Below, in pieces: positions 1 through 7,757 of a DNA stretch of 16,633 bases. Under the pieces are notes generated by a model. It ran no database searches. It was not told where the DNA came from and was given only the letters and a program-made list of their open reading frames with translations. The stretch's first letter is position 1. Each line of letters starts with the position of its first letter. The DNA is from an uncultured archaeon A07HN63 (lineage in GTDB: Archaea > Halobacteriota > Halobacteria > Halobacteriales > Haloferacaceae), in NCBI GenBank assembly GCA_000496215.1, contig KI543197.1, positions 33,561 to 50,193 of the forward strand, written 5' to 3'. The translations under genes were made by a program, and so were the position numbers.

Positions 1-635
1 CGTTGAACGAGAGGGCAAACGCAAACAGCGCGCTCGCTAGCAGCGCCGGCCGCAGCAGCGGCACGGTGATGGTGAGAAAGATCGTCCGCCGGTCGGCACC
101 CCAGATCCTGCGCTGCCTCCGGAAGCTGGTCGTCGAGCTCCGCATACCGCGCGGTCAGCAGAAACGTGGTGAACGGCATGACCCAGAACAGATGGCCGAA
201 CAGTACCGGCAGATAGCCGAACCCGATGTCGGTGACGCCGGCCGTGACACCGATTGCGAAGGCGACGACGATGGTCGGCACGAACAGCGGCAGCCCGATA
301 ACGAGTGCGACCCCGCCACGGACCCGTGGCGGCAGTCGACTCCTGACGATCGTATGCGCACCTGCGAGGCCCAGTACGGTGCCACCGATAGCCGACAGCA
401 CCCCGAGACTGAGGCTGGTGACCCCGGCCCTGACGAACCGCCGGTCGGTGAGTATCTCGCCGTACCACTCCAGTGACAGCCCCGTGATCGGGACGGTCGG
501 CTGTGCGTTCGGCGACAGCGAGAGATAGCCGATTGCGATGATCGGGATATACAGGAAGGCGAGCGTCAGTGCGACGACCGCGCCGGGGAACCGTCCGGCG
601 CCTCGCCTGAGCACCGACCACACTCGCGCTACCAT
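1..635 (-). pseudogene. ABC transporter permease 2 (PotC-like), partial at left edge and frameshifted
   Basis: Second inner-membrane channel subunit of a polyamine-type ABC importer, acting with the permease, ATPase and binding lipoprotein encoded just upstream. Translation from ATG 635 gives a hydrophobic protein that begins MVARVWSVLRRG, with a first membrane helix containing ALTLAFLYIPIIAIGYLSL. It runs on through several helices to PEAAQDLG, the start of the EAA loop that docks on the ATPase. There the frame is lost: a run of four C at 99-102 (GGGG on the coding strand) would need to be three. With one base removed the reading becomes DLGADRRTIFLTITVPLL, then RPALLASALFAFALSF, a textbook permease EAA motif and following helix. 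The start overlaps the stop of permease 1 by 7 bases (629-635), implying translational coupling. The C-terminus lies outside the window. The frameshift may be a sequencing error or a real mutation. Substrate is inferred from family only. Confidence 0.85.
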
Positions 636-1471
636 TGGCGTAACTCCTCCCGAACCTGTGGGATCGCCGCCCCGGCCAGAAGCGCGACGACGACGACCGC
701 GAGAAACGTAAACGAGAGCGCCGCGGCGAACCCGTAATCGAAGTACTGCCGGAACGCCTCGGCGATCAGCGAGGCGATCATCACGTTTCCGGGCCCACCG
801 AGGATCGCCGGCGTCGCAAACGCGCCGGCGATGCGGGCGTAGACGATCAACGCCGCCGCCGTGGCTCCCGGCAGCGTACTCGGCAGGATCACGTCGAGAA
901 AGACGCGCCGGTTCGTCGCGCCCAGATCGCGCGCGGCCTCGATGAGCCGGTAGTCGAGCCGCTCCATCGACACGTACAGCGTCAGGATCACGTACGGAAG
1001 GTAGATGTAGACGAAGCCGATCCCCATCGACACGTCGGTGTACAGCAGATCAAGTGGCTCGCCGACGAGACCGACCGCCGTTAGGATGTGATTGAGGAGC
1101 CCGCCTCGGGCGAGTATCCAGACCCAGCTGTAGTTCAACACGACGTAGTTGAGCCACAGCGGCAGCGTCAGTGCGACAAGTAGCCCCAGTCTGTACCGTT
1201 TGGGGCATCTGTGTGCGACCCAGTACGTCACCGGGTAGGCGATACTCAGACAGATCGCGGTGACAGCGACGCCGACGCCGAGTGAGTACAGTAGCGTCCC
1301 GCGGTAGAGCGGTCCAACGACCTCCCCATAGTTGGCCGTGCTCAGTCCCGGGCCGATACTCTCGACGAACAGGACGACCATCGGGAGGACGCCGACGGCT
1401 ACCGCGACGCTCACCGGAATCCCGGCGATCACGCCATCACGAAACCCGTGATGCTCGTCGGCCGACCCCAT
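629..1471 (-). CDS. ABC transporter permease 1 (PotB-like)
   Basis: Integral membrane subunit of a polyamine-type (PotB/CysTW) ABC importer, 280 aa, the usual length. About six membrane helices are visible: roughly 14-37, 60-82, 95-120, 148-168, 200-225 and 248-270. The cytoplasmic EAA loop, which contacts the ATPase, is at about 178-197 (EAARDLGATNRRVFLDVILP). The gene starts with ATG one base after the ATPase stop; the sequence GGAG about 7 bases before the ATG is inside the ATPase end and can act as a ribosome binding site. It ends 7 bases inside the next permease gene. The four-gene order (binding protein, ATPase, two permeases) and tight spacing show one operon. Polyamine uptake is the best guess, but related systems carry iron, thiamine or other small cations, and sequence alone does not decide. 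Confidence 0.93.
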   Translation of the reverse strand: MGSADEHHGFRDGVIAGIPVSVAVAVGVLPMVVLFVESIGPGLSTANYGEVVGPLYRGTLLYSLGVGVAVTAICLSIAYPVTYWVAHRCPKRYRLGLLVALTLPLWLNYVVLNYSWVWILARGGLLNHILTAVGLVGEPLDLLYTDVSMGIGFVYIYLPYVILTLYVSMERLDYRLIEAARDLGATNRRVFLDVILPSTLPGATAAALIVYARIAGAFATPAILGGPGNVMIASLIAEAFRQYFDYGFAAALSFTFLAVVVVALLAGAAIPQVREELRQW

Positions 1472-1472
1472 C

Positions 1473-2561
1473 TCACTCCTCCACGAGTACCGCGTCGGTT
1501 ATCTGTAGCCTGATGGTGTCGCCGACGGTGAACGCATCCGTCTCGACCCCGGCGGCTGCCATTCCGTCGGACCGGAGTTCGGCCGTCGAATCGTCGCCGC
1601 GCCGAACGGTCACTCGCTCGCCGCCGTCTAGCTCGACAGTTGCCTCCTCGAAGAACCCCTTGTAGGCGTGATCGGTCACGGTGCCCGCAATCGAGCCGCT
1701 GCCGACGGTCACCGATTCGGGGCGGATCATGACCGAGACGGTCGCTCCCTTCGAGACGGCTCTCCCGTTTGGATCGGCTCGCACCTGTCCGGCCGGTGTG
1801 TCGACGGTGACCTGACTCCCGGTTTCGGTGACCGTCCCACCGAGCACCGTGGCGTCACCCAGAAATTCGGCCACGAATCGCGTCTCCGGCCGTTCGTAGA
1901 GCCGCTCCGGCTCGCCGATATCGAGGATCTGACCGTCCTGCATCACCGCCATCCGGTCGGCCATGCTCATCGCACTGCCCTGATCGTGGGTCACGTAGAG
2001 AAAACTCGTCTCGGCGTCCCGCTGGATGCGACGAAACTCGGCCTCCATCTCCGCACGCAGCGACCGGTCCAGCGACGAGAGGGGTTCGTCGAGCAGCAGG
2101 ACATCCGGATCAGTAGCCAGCGCACGCGCCAGCGCCACGCGCTGTTGCTGCCCCCCCGAGAGCTCCTCCGGATCACGGTCGGCCAACTGATCGATCTCGA
2201 CGAGCGATAGCGTCTCCTCGACCCGGCGCTTTCGCTTCGGTTCGGGAACGCCGTCCTGTTTCAGCCCGTAGGCGACGTTTTCGGCGACCGTCATATGCGG
2301 GAACAACACCAGATCCTGAAACACCATGTTCGTCGGCCGCTCGCGGGGTGGCTGGTCGGTGATATCCTCGCCACCGACGCTGACGACGCCCGAATCGGGT
2401 GTCGCTAGCCCGGCCAGAAGGCGCAATGTCGTGGTTTTGCCACACCCCGATGGGCCGATGAGCGCGAAAAACTCGCCGTCGTCGACGGCAAAATCGACCG
2501 CATCGACAGCCTGCTCGTCACCGAACGTCTTCGAGAGCCCATCGGCCGCGAGTGCAGTCAC
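1473..2561 (-). CDS. ABC transporter ATP-binding protein (PotA-like)
   Basis: ATPase subunit that drives the importer from the cytoplasmic face, 362 aa. Motifs are complete: Walker A GPSGCGKT (36-43), Q-loop Gln82 in VFQDLVLFPHM, signature LSGGQ (134-138), Walker B LLLDEP (155-160), D-loop SSLD, and switch His192 in VTHDQ. After the nucleotide-binding domain comes a C-terminal TOBE-type beta domain (about 240-360, with MIRPES at 278-283), the arrangement of the PotA/FbpC/CysA group. The start is a GTG at 2561-2559 that overlaps the stop of the binding-protein gene by one base (TAGTG), a strong sign of coupled translation. The next gene begins one base after its stop. No defect is visible. Confidence 0.95.
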   Translation of the reverse strand: MTALAADGLSKTFGDEQAVDAVDFAVDDGEFFALIGPSGCGKTTTLRLLAGLATPDSGVVSVGGEDITDQPPRERPTNMVFQDLVLFPHMTVAENVAYGLKQDGVPEPKRKRRVEETLSLVEIDQLADRDPEELSGGQQQRVALARALATDPDVLLLDEPLSSLDRSLRAEMEAEFRRIQRDAETSFLYVTHDQGSAMSMADRMAVMQDGQILDIGEPERLYERPETRFVAEFLGDATVLGGTVTETGSQVTVDTPAGQVRADPNGRAVSKGATVSVMIRPESVTVGSGSIAGTVTDHAYKGFFEEATVELDGGERVTVRRGDDSTAELRSDGMAAAGVETDAFTVGDTIRLQITDAVLVEE

Positions 2562-3652
2562 TACACGTCAGCCTCCGCCTTGGCGGCCGTCCACGTCTCG
2601 GAATACTGCTCGATAAGCGACGGCGGCTTCGGCTCCTCGTAGATGAACTGCTCCGGGGTATCCAGCCCGAACTCGGCCTTGGTCACGTCCTGTTCGTCGA
2701 ACACGCGCTCGTTGGGAACCGCGATATTGTTGGGTTCCATGAGGGATTTGTACCCCATCCGGGCGTGCCACTCCTGAATGAACGTGTGTGCCAGCTCGGC
2801 GTTCTCGGCGCCGTCTCGAATGCAGTGCTGGATAAACCACGCCTTGGTTCCCTCCTCCGGATACACGCGCTCGACAGCCAACCCATCGGACTGCACCGTC
2901 TGAATCACGTAGTTCCAGACCGGCTGCACACCGACCTCCTCGTTGCGCAGTTGCTGTTCGGATTCGCCACCGTTGTTCCACAGCCCGCCGGTGAGTTCGA
3001 GTCGGTCGACCAGATCGGCTCGCAGGGCGTCGAAGTCGACCTCGTCTGTGCTCGTCGGGTTCAGCGTCTCACCGAACGCCGCGTTTCGGTACAGCGCCTG
3101 CAGCCGGGCGTCGTCGCGCCCACCGACCAGCCCGGCAAGTTCCTGCTTCCAGAGGTCACTGAGCGCCGTTACCTCCGTGTCGACAAGATCGGTGTTGACG
3201 GCCAGCGGTGTCTGCCCGAAGCTTCGCGGAACTCCGTATACCTCGCCGTCCTGCTCGAAGTAATCCTTCTTCAGAAAGTCGAAGACGTTCCCGTAGGCCG
3301 GGATCTTGTCAAGATCGATCGGCTGTATCAACCCTTCCTCCATCGCCGGGGTAACAGCGTAGTTCCCCAGCGGCGTGAGGTCGTAATCCGCTCGCCCGGC
3401 CCGCAACTGCGAGAGCGTCTCCGCCGACCCCTGCGCGGCCTGTCGCTCGACGGTGACACCGTGTCGGTCCTCGAAGCCTGCTATCACCTCGTTGTTGTAC
3501 ACGTACCCCCAGTCCAGCATCGTGAGGGTCTGTTGCTGGCTGCTGCCGCCCATACAGCCGGCAACGCCGACCGTTGCTGCGGTGCCAGTACCGACGAGAA
3601 ACGACCGCCGTGTGGTGTGTTCCGACATTGCTCTGATAAGTTGTTCTGGCAT
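2561..3652 (-). CDS. Tat-exported substrate-binding lipoprotein (PotD-like)
   Basis: Extracytoplasmic solute-binding protein of the importer, 363 aa. The N-terminus has a twin-arginine motif (TTRRSFL, Arg15-Arg16), a hydrophobic stretch and a lipobox VAGC with Cys33, so it is a Tat-exported, lipid-anchored protein, the common haloarchaeal solution. The mature part has PotD-family features, including LGNYAVTPAMEEGLIQPIDL and VPRSFGQTPLAVNTD. I chose ATG 3652 because GAGGAG lies 5 bases before it (3658-3663); a second ATG at 3628, nine codons inside, also leaves an intact signal. The gene is first in the four-gene importer operon and starts 53 bases after the histidine kinase gene on the same strand. 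The ligand is probably a polyamine or similar cation by family; this is an inference. Confidence 0.92.
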   Translation of the reverse strand: MPEQLIRAMSEHTTRRSFLVGTGTAATVGVAGCMGGSSQQQTLTMLDWGYVYNNEVIAGFEDRHGVTVERQAAQGSAETLSQLRAGRADYDLTPLGNYAVTPAMEEGLIQPIDLDKIPAYGNVFDFLKKDYFEQDGEVYGVPRSFGQTPLAVNTDLVDTEVTALSDLWKQELAGLVGGRDDARLQALYRNAAFGETLNPTSTDEVDFDALRADLVDRLELTGGLWNNGGESEQQLRNEEVGVQPVWNYVIQTVQSDGLAVERVYPEEGTKAWFIQHCIRDGAENAELAHTFIQEWHARMGYKSLMEPNNIAVPNERVFDEQDVTKAEFGLDTPEQFIYEEPKPPSLIEQYSETWTAAKAEADV

Positions 3653-3657
3653 CTTAA

Positions 3658-3663
3658 CTCCTC
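3658..3663 (-). promoter_or_regulatory. Shine-Dalgarno-like site of the binding-protein gene
   Basis: GAGGAG on the minus strand, 5 bases before ATG 3652. It favours that start over the internal ATG at 3628 and shows that the transcript has a leader, unlike several leaderless genes in this window. Confidence 0.5.
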
Positions 3664-3705
3664 TGCCGCCCTGTGGTTACGCGATATTCCCGACTCTCAA
3701 TTCAG

Positions 3706-5577
3706 CTACGTCTGATCGAGATCCGGGAGCTGCATCCGCACTGTGGTTCCATCGTCGGTCGTGATCGAGAACTCGCCGCCGAGTTCGGCGACGCCCCACT
3801 TGAGTTGCCAGAGCCCGAGCCCGCGGCCGTGCTGGAGCTGTGGCTCTCTGTCGGTCCGCAGTGCCGAGAGCTCTCCGGCTGGAATCCCGGGCCCGTCGTC
3901 GTGAATCTCGACGGTATACCCATCGGATTCCGCGTCGACAGCCACCGAAACCTCGCTGTCGGCGTACCTGATCGCGTTTTCGAGTGGACTCCGCAGGACG
4001 GTCGTGAGCGCCTCGCCGTTGGTCACCAGCGGTGCGGTCTCCGGCAGCTCTGTCGTCACCGTAACTGACTCGTCGTCTGTCTCGATATCGTCGAGAGCGT
4101 CGGTAATCGCCCCGGTTAGATCGACCTGTTCGGGTTCGAGTTCCTGTGACATGAGCCGGTCGATGCGCCGCGCCCGGTCACCGAGCGCCGCAAGCCGGTC
4201 GGTTGCGTCGAGAATCGCCTCGGCGTGGTCGGTGTCGCCCTCGCTGTCGTCGGCAACGGCCTCGGCGTGGCTGTCGATAACGTCGAGCTGGTTGCGTAGA
4301 TTGTGTCGGAGGACGCGATTGAACACTTCGAGCCGGCTGATGAACCGTCGCAGATCCTGCTGCATGGTCTGCATCGATTCGCCGACGCGGCCCGGAACCT
4401 CCTCGTCGAGGGCGTCGCTGTCGAACTCCCGGCGCGACAGCGCCGTCGCCTGCCTCGTGATCGTCTCGATATACGCCTTAGTGTTGCCGAACGCCGCCTG
4501 CACCTGCCCGACCTCGTCGAGCCGATCACGCTCGTCGACGTCGACGGTGAGGTCGCCCGTGGCGATGGCGTTGGCCTGCCTCGCCACCCGCTTTATCGAC
4601 TGGATCGGCCCGCGCTGGATCACGACGCCGACGAGGCCGAAGCCGACCAGCACCACCCCGAGCAACAACCAGAGCTCGTTTCGCACCCGATCGGTGAGTG
4701 CGAGGGCCGTCGACTGCGGGACCTCCTTGACGACGACCCAGTCGACCTGATCGCCGGGAACGCTATGGTAGCCCTTGACCGCTGTGTCGGTGAGCACCGA
4801 GCCCTGTAGCTCGGTGGTCGGCTCGGTGGCGTTGATTCGCTGGCCGATGGTCGTATTCCAGCGATCACCCTCGTACGGGACGATGCCACTGGAGGCGTCC
4901 TCGTCGAAGAGAACGTACGCGGTGAACCCGCCGAGGACCTGCGTCTCCGTCCCGGCCACCGCACTGGTGAACTGCTCGGCGCGGATGCTCGTCTGGTACT
5001 CGGCGACGAGAGCGTGCTCGCCGCCGGGTGTCGGCGAGGCCAGTGCGACGAACGTTCGGTTCGTGTTGTCCGTGTAGACCCACGAGAGAATCACGTCGTC
5101 GGTGCCGTCGAAATTGAACCCGGAGTTTGGCTTCCAGTTGACATCGGTTGCCCGGAGCGGCGCACCGACCAGCTCCCGTTCGGTGCTGGCGATGATCGTC
5201 TCGCGCGTGCCGTTTGAGAACGACGCCGGGCTGCGTTCGACGATAGACAGCGACGCTGTCTCGTTCGATAACTGCCGCATCTCGCCGTCGAGTGTTGACT
5301 GGGTCCGGCTCCGGTTGGCCGGAACGATCCCCTGATGATTCGACAGCACGCGTACCGTCTGCTGTTTGCCGTCGATCCACTGCCCGAGCGCCCGTGCTTC
5401 GAGTTCCGCGTTCGTCTCGATCGCGTTCAGCTGTTCGGTCTGGACGCGATCCGAGATGTCGACGACGGTGGTTGCCGTGATCGCCGTGATAACGAGCACG
5501 ATCCCCAGCGAGACACAGAGGAGTTTGAGCGAGTACCGCGAGCGAAGCGAGTCCGGAAGCAGTGTTTCGAGACGCAT
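3706..5577 (-). CDS. Membrane sensor histidine kinase (extracytoplasmic sensor-HAMP-kinase)
   Basis: Two-component sensor kinase, 623 aa. Order: membrane helix 1 (about 18-40), a large extracytoplasmic sensor of about 260 residues that resembles Cache-type domains in size and position, membrane helix 2 (about 301-321), HAMP linker (about 322-375), a coiled stretch, then the kinase core. H-box FNRVLRHNLRNQLD places the phospho-acceptor at His425. The N-box is at PLENAIRYAD (Asn534), the G1 box at DDGPGIP (560-566) and the G2 box at HGRGLGLW (583-590). It should autophosphorylate in response to an external ligand. No response regulator gene is adjacent; haloarchaeal kinases are often orphans. 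It lies upstream of, and on the same strand as, the polyamine-type importer, so it may sense a related solute, which is speculation. The gene is intact and divergent from the membrane protein at 5753. Confidence 0.92.
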   Translation of the reverse strand: MRLETLLPDSLRSRYSLKLLCVSLGIVLVITAITATTVVDISDRVQTEQLNAIETNAELEARALGQWIDGKQQTVRVLSNHQGIVPANRSRTQSTLDGEMRQLSNETASLSIVERSPASFSNGTRETIIASTERELVGAPLRATDVNWKPNSGFNFDGTDDVILSWVYTDNTNRTFVALASPTPGGEHALVAEYQTSIRAEQFTSAVAGTETQVLGGFTAYVLFDEDASSGIVPYEGDRWNTTIGQRINATEPTTELQGSVLTDTAVKGYHSVPGDQVDWVVVKEVPQSTALALTDRVRNELWLLLGVVLVGFGLVGVVIQRGPIQSIKRVARQANAIATGDLTVDVDERDRLDEVGQVQAAFGNTKAYIETITRQATALSRREFDSDALDEEVPGRVGESMQTMQQDLRRFISRLEVFNRVLRHNLRNQLDVIDSHAEAVADDSEGDTDHAEAILDATDRLAALGDRARRIDRLMSQELEPEQVDLTGAITDALDDIETDDESVTVTTELPETAPLVTNGEALTTVLRSPLENAIRYADSEVSVAVDAESDGYTVEIHDDGPGIPAGELSALRTDREPQLQHGRGLGLWQLKWGVAELGGEFSITTDDGTTVRMQLPDLDQT

Positions 5578-5620
5578 GCTGTGACCGCGACCGTGCTATC
5601 TGTGCTGGCGGCGGGCCGCT

Positions 5621-5634
5621 GCAACCACGGTTGC
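5621..5634. promoter_or_regulatory. Inverted repeat GCAACC-AC-GGTTGC in divergent promoter region
   Basis: Perfect 6-base arms with a 2-base spacer, 44 bases upstream of the kinase start (5577) and 119 bases upstream of the membrane-protein start (5753). Its size and place fit an operator for a dimeric regulator. No regulator can be named from the sequence. Confidence 0.35.
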
Positions 5635-5690
5635 TTGATAGAGTGATACGGTGCTGGGATGTTAACAGTTCGTCATTCTCGATTCCCCGG

Positions 5691-5715
5691 CCGTGTTTCA
5701 GCCTTGGAGACACGG
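5691..5715. promoter_or_regulatory. Inverted repeat directly upstream of the TATA box of the 5753 gene
   Basis: CCGTGTTTC (5691-5699) and GAGACACGG (5707-5715) form a 9-base stem with one G-T pair and a 7-base loop. It ends 9 bases before the TATA-like box, where an archaeal activator or repressor could touch TFB/TBP. It may be an operator; chance is possible. Confidence 0.35.
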
Positions 5716-5724
5716 CGAGTCGTG

Positions 5725-5732
5725 TTTTATAT
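5725..5732 (+). promoter_or_regulatory. TATA box of the 5753 membrane-protein gene
   Basis: TTTTATAT centred about 25 bases before ATG 5753. This spacing would start the transcript at or next to the start codon, the usual leaderless haloarchaeal layout. It supports ATG 5753 as the true start. Confidence 0.6.
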
Positions 5733-5752
5733 GTCGTTGATAATATCCGGAT

Positions 5753-6517
5753 ATGACACTCAGCATCGGTCGAACACTCGGCAACGCCCTGCAGCGAAGC
5801 CTCTCGTTGAGCGGGCTCGTCGTGTTTCTTCTCACCGCCGTCTCACAGCTGCTGCTGGTCGGCGCGACCAATACCTTGCTCGCGGATCTGGTCCGGCGCT
5901 GGCTGCCCGCGGCGTCGCTCTCGACAACCGGGTTTACGCTGCCCGTTTCGACGACCGTCGCGGCACTGCTCAGTGTGGTGTTGATCCTGTTCGGGACGTT
6001 CGTCTTCATCGTCGGCACGCGCCTGTTCACCCGCGATCAGCGCTCGCTGTCGACGGTCCCACGCGGGGTGTTTACTCACCGGATCGGCCGGGCCTTCCTC
6101 TCTGGGCTGGCCGTCTCGGTCATCATTACCCCCTTCATCACCGCGGGATTGCTCCTGATCGTCCCCGGTCTCTTCCTCGCCGTAAGCTTCCAGTTCGCCA
6201 TCTTTGCCGTTGGCGTCGAGGACGCCGGCCCGATCACGGCATGCAGGCGGAGCTGGCGGCTGGCCCGGGGGAACCGCTGGCGGCTGCTCGGGCTGGTGGC
6301 TGTCTTCACCGCCCTTGCGATCGTCGCGAGCAGCGTCGCTGCCCTGCTCTCGGTTGTCTCCCCGGTCGCCGGACAGATCGCCTCGGTTGTCGCGCTTTCG
6401 GGAACGGTCGTGGTGCTGTACGCGATGCTCGCCGATGCGTTCCTCCAGTTGAGCGGGGAGACACCCGACGGCCGATCGACCAGCGGGACCGCGACGACGA
6501 CCGCCGACCCACTATGA
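5753..6517 (+). CDS. Polytopic membrane protein (haloarchaeal DUF7847-like)
   Basis: Integral membrane protein of 254 aa with about six hydrophobic segments: roughly 20-45, 63-88, 115-140, 140-160, 180-205 and 207-228. It contains a polar motif ACRRSWRLARGNRWRLLGL before the penultimate helix pair. This motif is familiar from a family of uncharacterised haloarchaeal membrane proteins (I recall the label DUF7847, related in layout to the membrane domain of glycerophosphodiester phosphodiesterases); I could not check the name. The C-terminal tail is short and Thr/Ser-rich. The function is unknown. It is divergent from the sensor kinase at 5577, and their shared 175-base control region carries two inverted repeats. 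No catalytic motif is evident. Confidence 0.85.
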   Translation: MTLSIGRTLGNALQRSLSLSGLVVFLLTAVSQLLLVGATNTLLADLVRRWLPAASLSTTGFTLPVSTTVAALLSVVLILFGTFVFIVGTRLFTRDQRSLSTVPRGVFTHRIGRAFLSGLAVSVIITPFITAGLLLIVPGLFLAVSFQFAIFAVGVEDAGPITACRRSWRLARGNRWRLLGLVAVFTALAIVASSVAALLSVVSPVAGQIASVVALSGTVVVLYAMLADAFLQLSGETPDGRSTSGTATTTADPL

Positions 6518-6581
6518 CGCGGCGACGCGAGCACCCCGGACACTGGACGCCGACCGGAGTGTCAGTTCAGGGTACGGTGAG

Positions 6582-6593
6582 GATAGCTAGATG
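6582..6593. promoter_or_regulatory. GATAGCTAGATG element upstream of the PAS kinase gene
   Basis: The 10-mer GATAGCTAGA (6582-6591) recurs exactly at 9985-9994, upstream of a winged-helix regulator, and a near copy (ATAACTAGAG) lies upstream of its paralogue. CTAG is generally rare in haloarchaeal DNA, so the recurrence is notable. Here it ends about 30 bases before ATG 6621 and could instead serve as a weak TATA element. Confidence 0.3.
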
Positions 6594-6620
6594 GGGAGGC
6601 TTACAACCCACCACAGTAAC

Positions 6621-7740
6621 ATGGAACTACAGAGCAATGACAGGACCGAATCGGCTGGAAGAAACGGGGAGCTACGGGGACGGGAGCACCCTCACCGCGA
6701 CGGAGGGTCGTCACCCACATCGACCGGGGGGTCGACGGGACTGATCAGCATGGCGGACAACGACAGGGGGCCATCGGTTCTGCACCCGTCGCTCCCAACG
6801 CCGGTTGTCGGCTACGAATCCCGGGACGGCGCAGTTGTCGTCACCACGACCAACGAGGCCTTCGAGACGGCCTTCGGCGCGGTCGACGCCGGCCGGCCGC
6901 TGACCGAGTGGCTAACGACACACGGCCTCGACGAACCGACGGCCACGGAAATCGCATCGTCGCTCGCGGACGGGGCGTCGGTCGATACGGCGGTGCGGCT
7001 TGGGTGCACCCGACGACGCGACACCGACGCGATACCGACTTCGCCCTCTCGACCCCGCGGAGTCGAGCGAGGGGTACTGCCTGCTGACCGAGCAACAGCC
7101 GGCCAGCACGGTCGAGGCCGACCGACTGGCGAGCGTGATCAGCCACGACCTTCGCAACCCACTGGATGTCGCACAGGCACATCTCCGGGAGGCCCGCGAA
7201 ACCGGCCGCGAGGAACATTTCGACCATCTCGCGGAGTCACACGACCGCATGGAGCGCATCATCCGCGACGTGCTGACGCTCACCCGCGGCGAGAGCGCGC
7301 TGAATCTCACCAGCGATGTCGACATCGGCTCGGTCGCAACCGACGCGTGGGCGACCGTCGACACCGAGGCGGCCGATCTCACCGTCGGCGAGTTGCCGAC
7401 GACCGAGGCCGATCCCGACCGGCTGACACGCCTCTTCGAGAACCTCTTCCGGAACAGTGTCGAACATGCCCGGCCGGCCGACGACGCGCCGATCTCGGTT
7501 CGCGTTGGCCCCCTCGATACCGGATTCTACGTCGCCGACGACGGTGTCGGCGTCCCGCCCACCGAGCGTGACCGCGTGTTCGACCCGGGCTACACCACGG
7601 AGACGACGAGTGCTGGCACCGGTCTTGGATTGACCATCGTCGAGGAGATCGCCGACGCCCACGACTGGACCGTCTCGCTCACCGAGGGCGCCGACGGCGG
7701 CGCACGCTTCGAGTTCCGCCACTCGACCCCGGACCCCTGA
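6621..7740 (+). pseudogene. PAS-domain cytosolic histidine kinase, frameshifted
   Basis: Soluble sensor kinase split over two frames. The 5' part has a Ser/Arg-rich N-terminus and then a PAS-like segment (LPTPVVGYESRDGAVVV, then NEAFETAFGAV), ending at VDTAVRLG near 7000. The 3' part, one frame over from about 7000, continues GAPDDATPTRYRLRPLDP and carries the full kinase core: H-box VISHDLRNPLDVA (His codon 7144-7146), N-box LFENLFRNSVEHA, G1 DDGVGVP, G2 GTGLGLTIVEEI. Removing one base from CTTGGGT (6999-7005) fuses both into about 372 aa from ATG 6621. An alternative start at ATG 6750 gives about 329 aa and begins closer to the PAS segment; the choice is unsure. No membrane helix is present, so it is cytosolic. 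It sits 17 bases before the Bat-type regulator, probably in one operon. If the frameshift is real the kinase is inactive. Confidence 0.85.
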
Positions 7741-7757
7741 CCTGCCGCCCGAAAATC

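Noticed and set aside
37..621. 194-aa open frame on the minus strand within permease 2
   Set aside because: It is one frame off the permease, Arg-rich and without membrane segments; the true frame starts at ATG 635.
2552..3715. 387-aa open frame on the plus strand
   Set aside because: It is antisense to the binding-protein gene, which has a clear Tat lipoprotein signal and family motifs; a typical high-GC shadow frame.
4865..5713. 282-aa open frame on the minus strand over the kinase N-terminus
   Set aside because: It is Arg-rich and overlaps the intact sensor kinase in another frame; no motif.
5659..6744. 361-aa open frame on the plus strand
   Set aside because: It is an Arg/Pro-rich shadow of the membrane-protein gene, whose promoter and helices are clear in the other frame.
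7005..7571. Continuation of the PAS frame past the frameshift
   Set aside because: It becomes Arg/Pro-rich, while the neighbouring frame carries the H, N, G1 and G2 boxes of the kinase.
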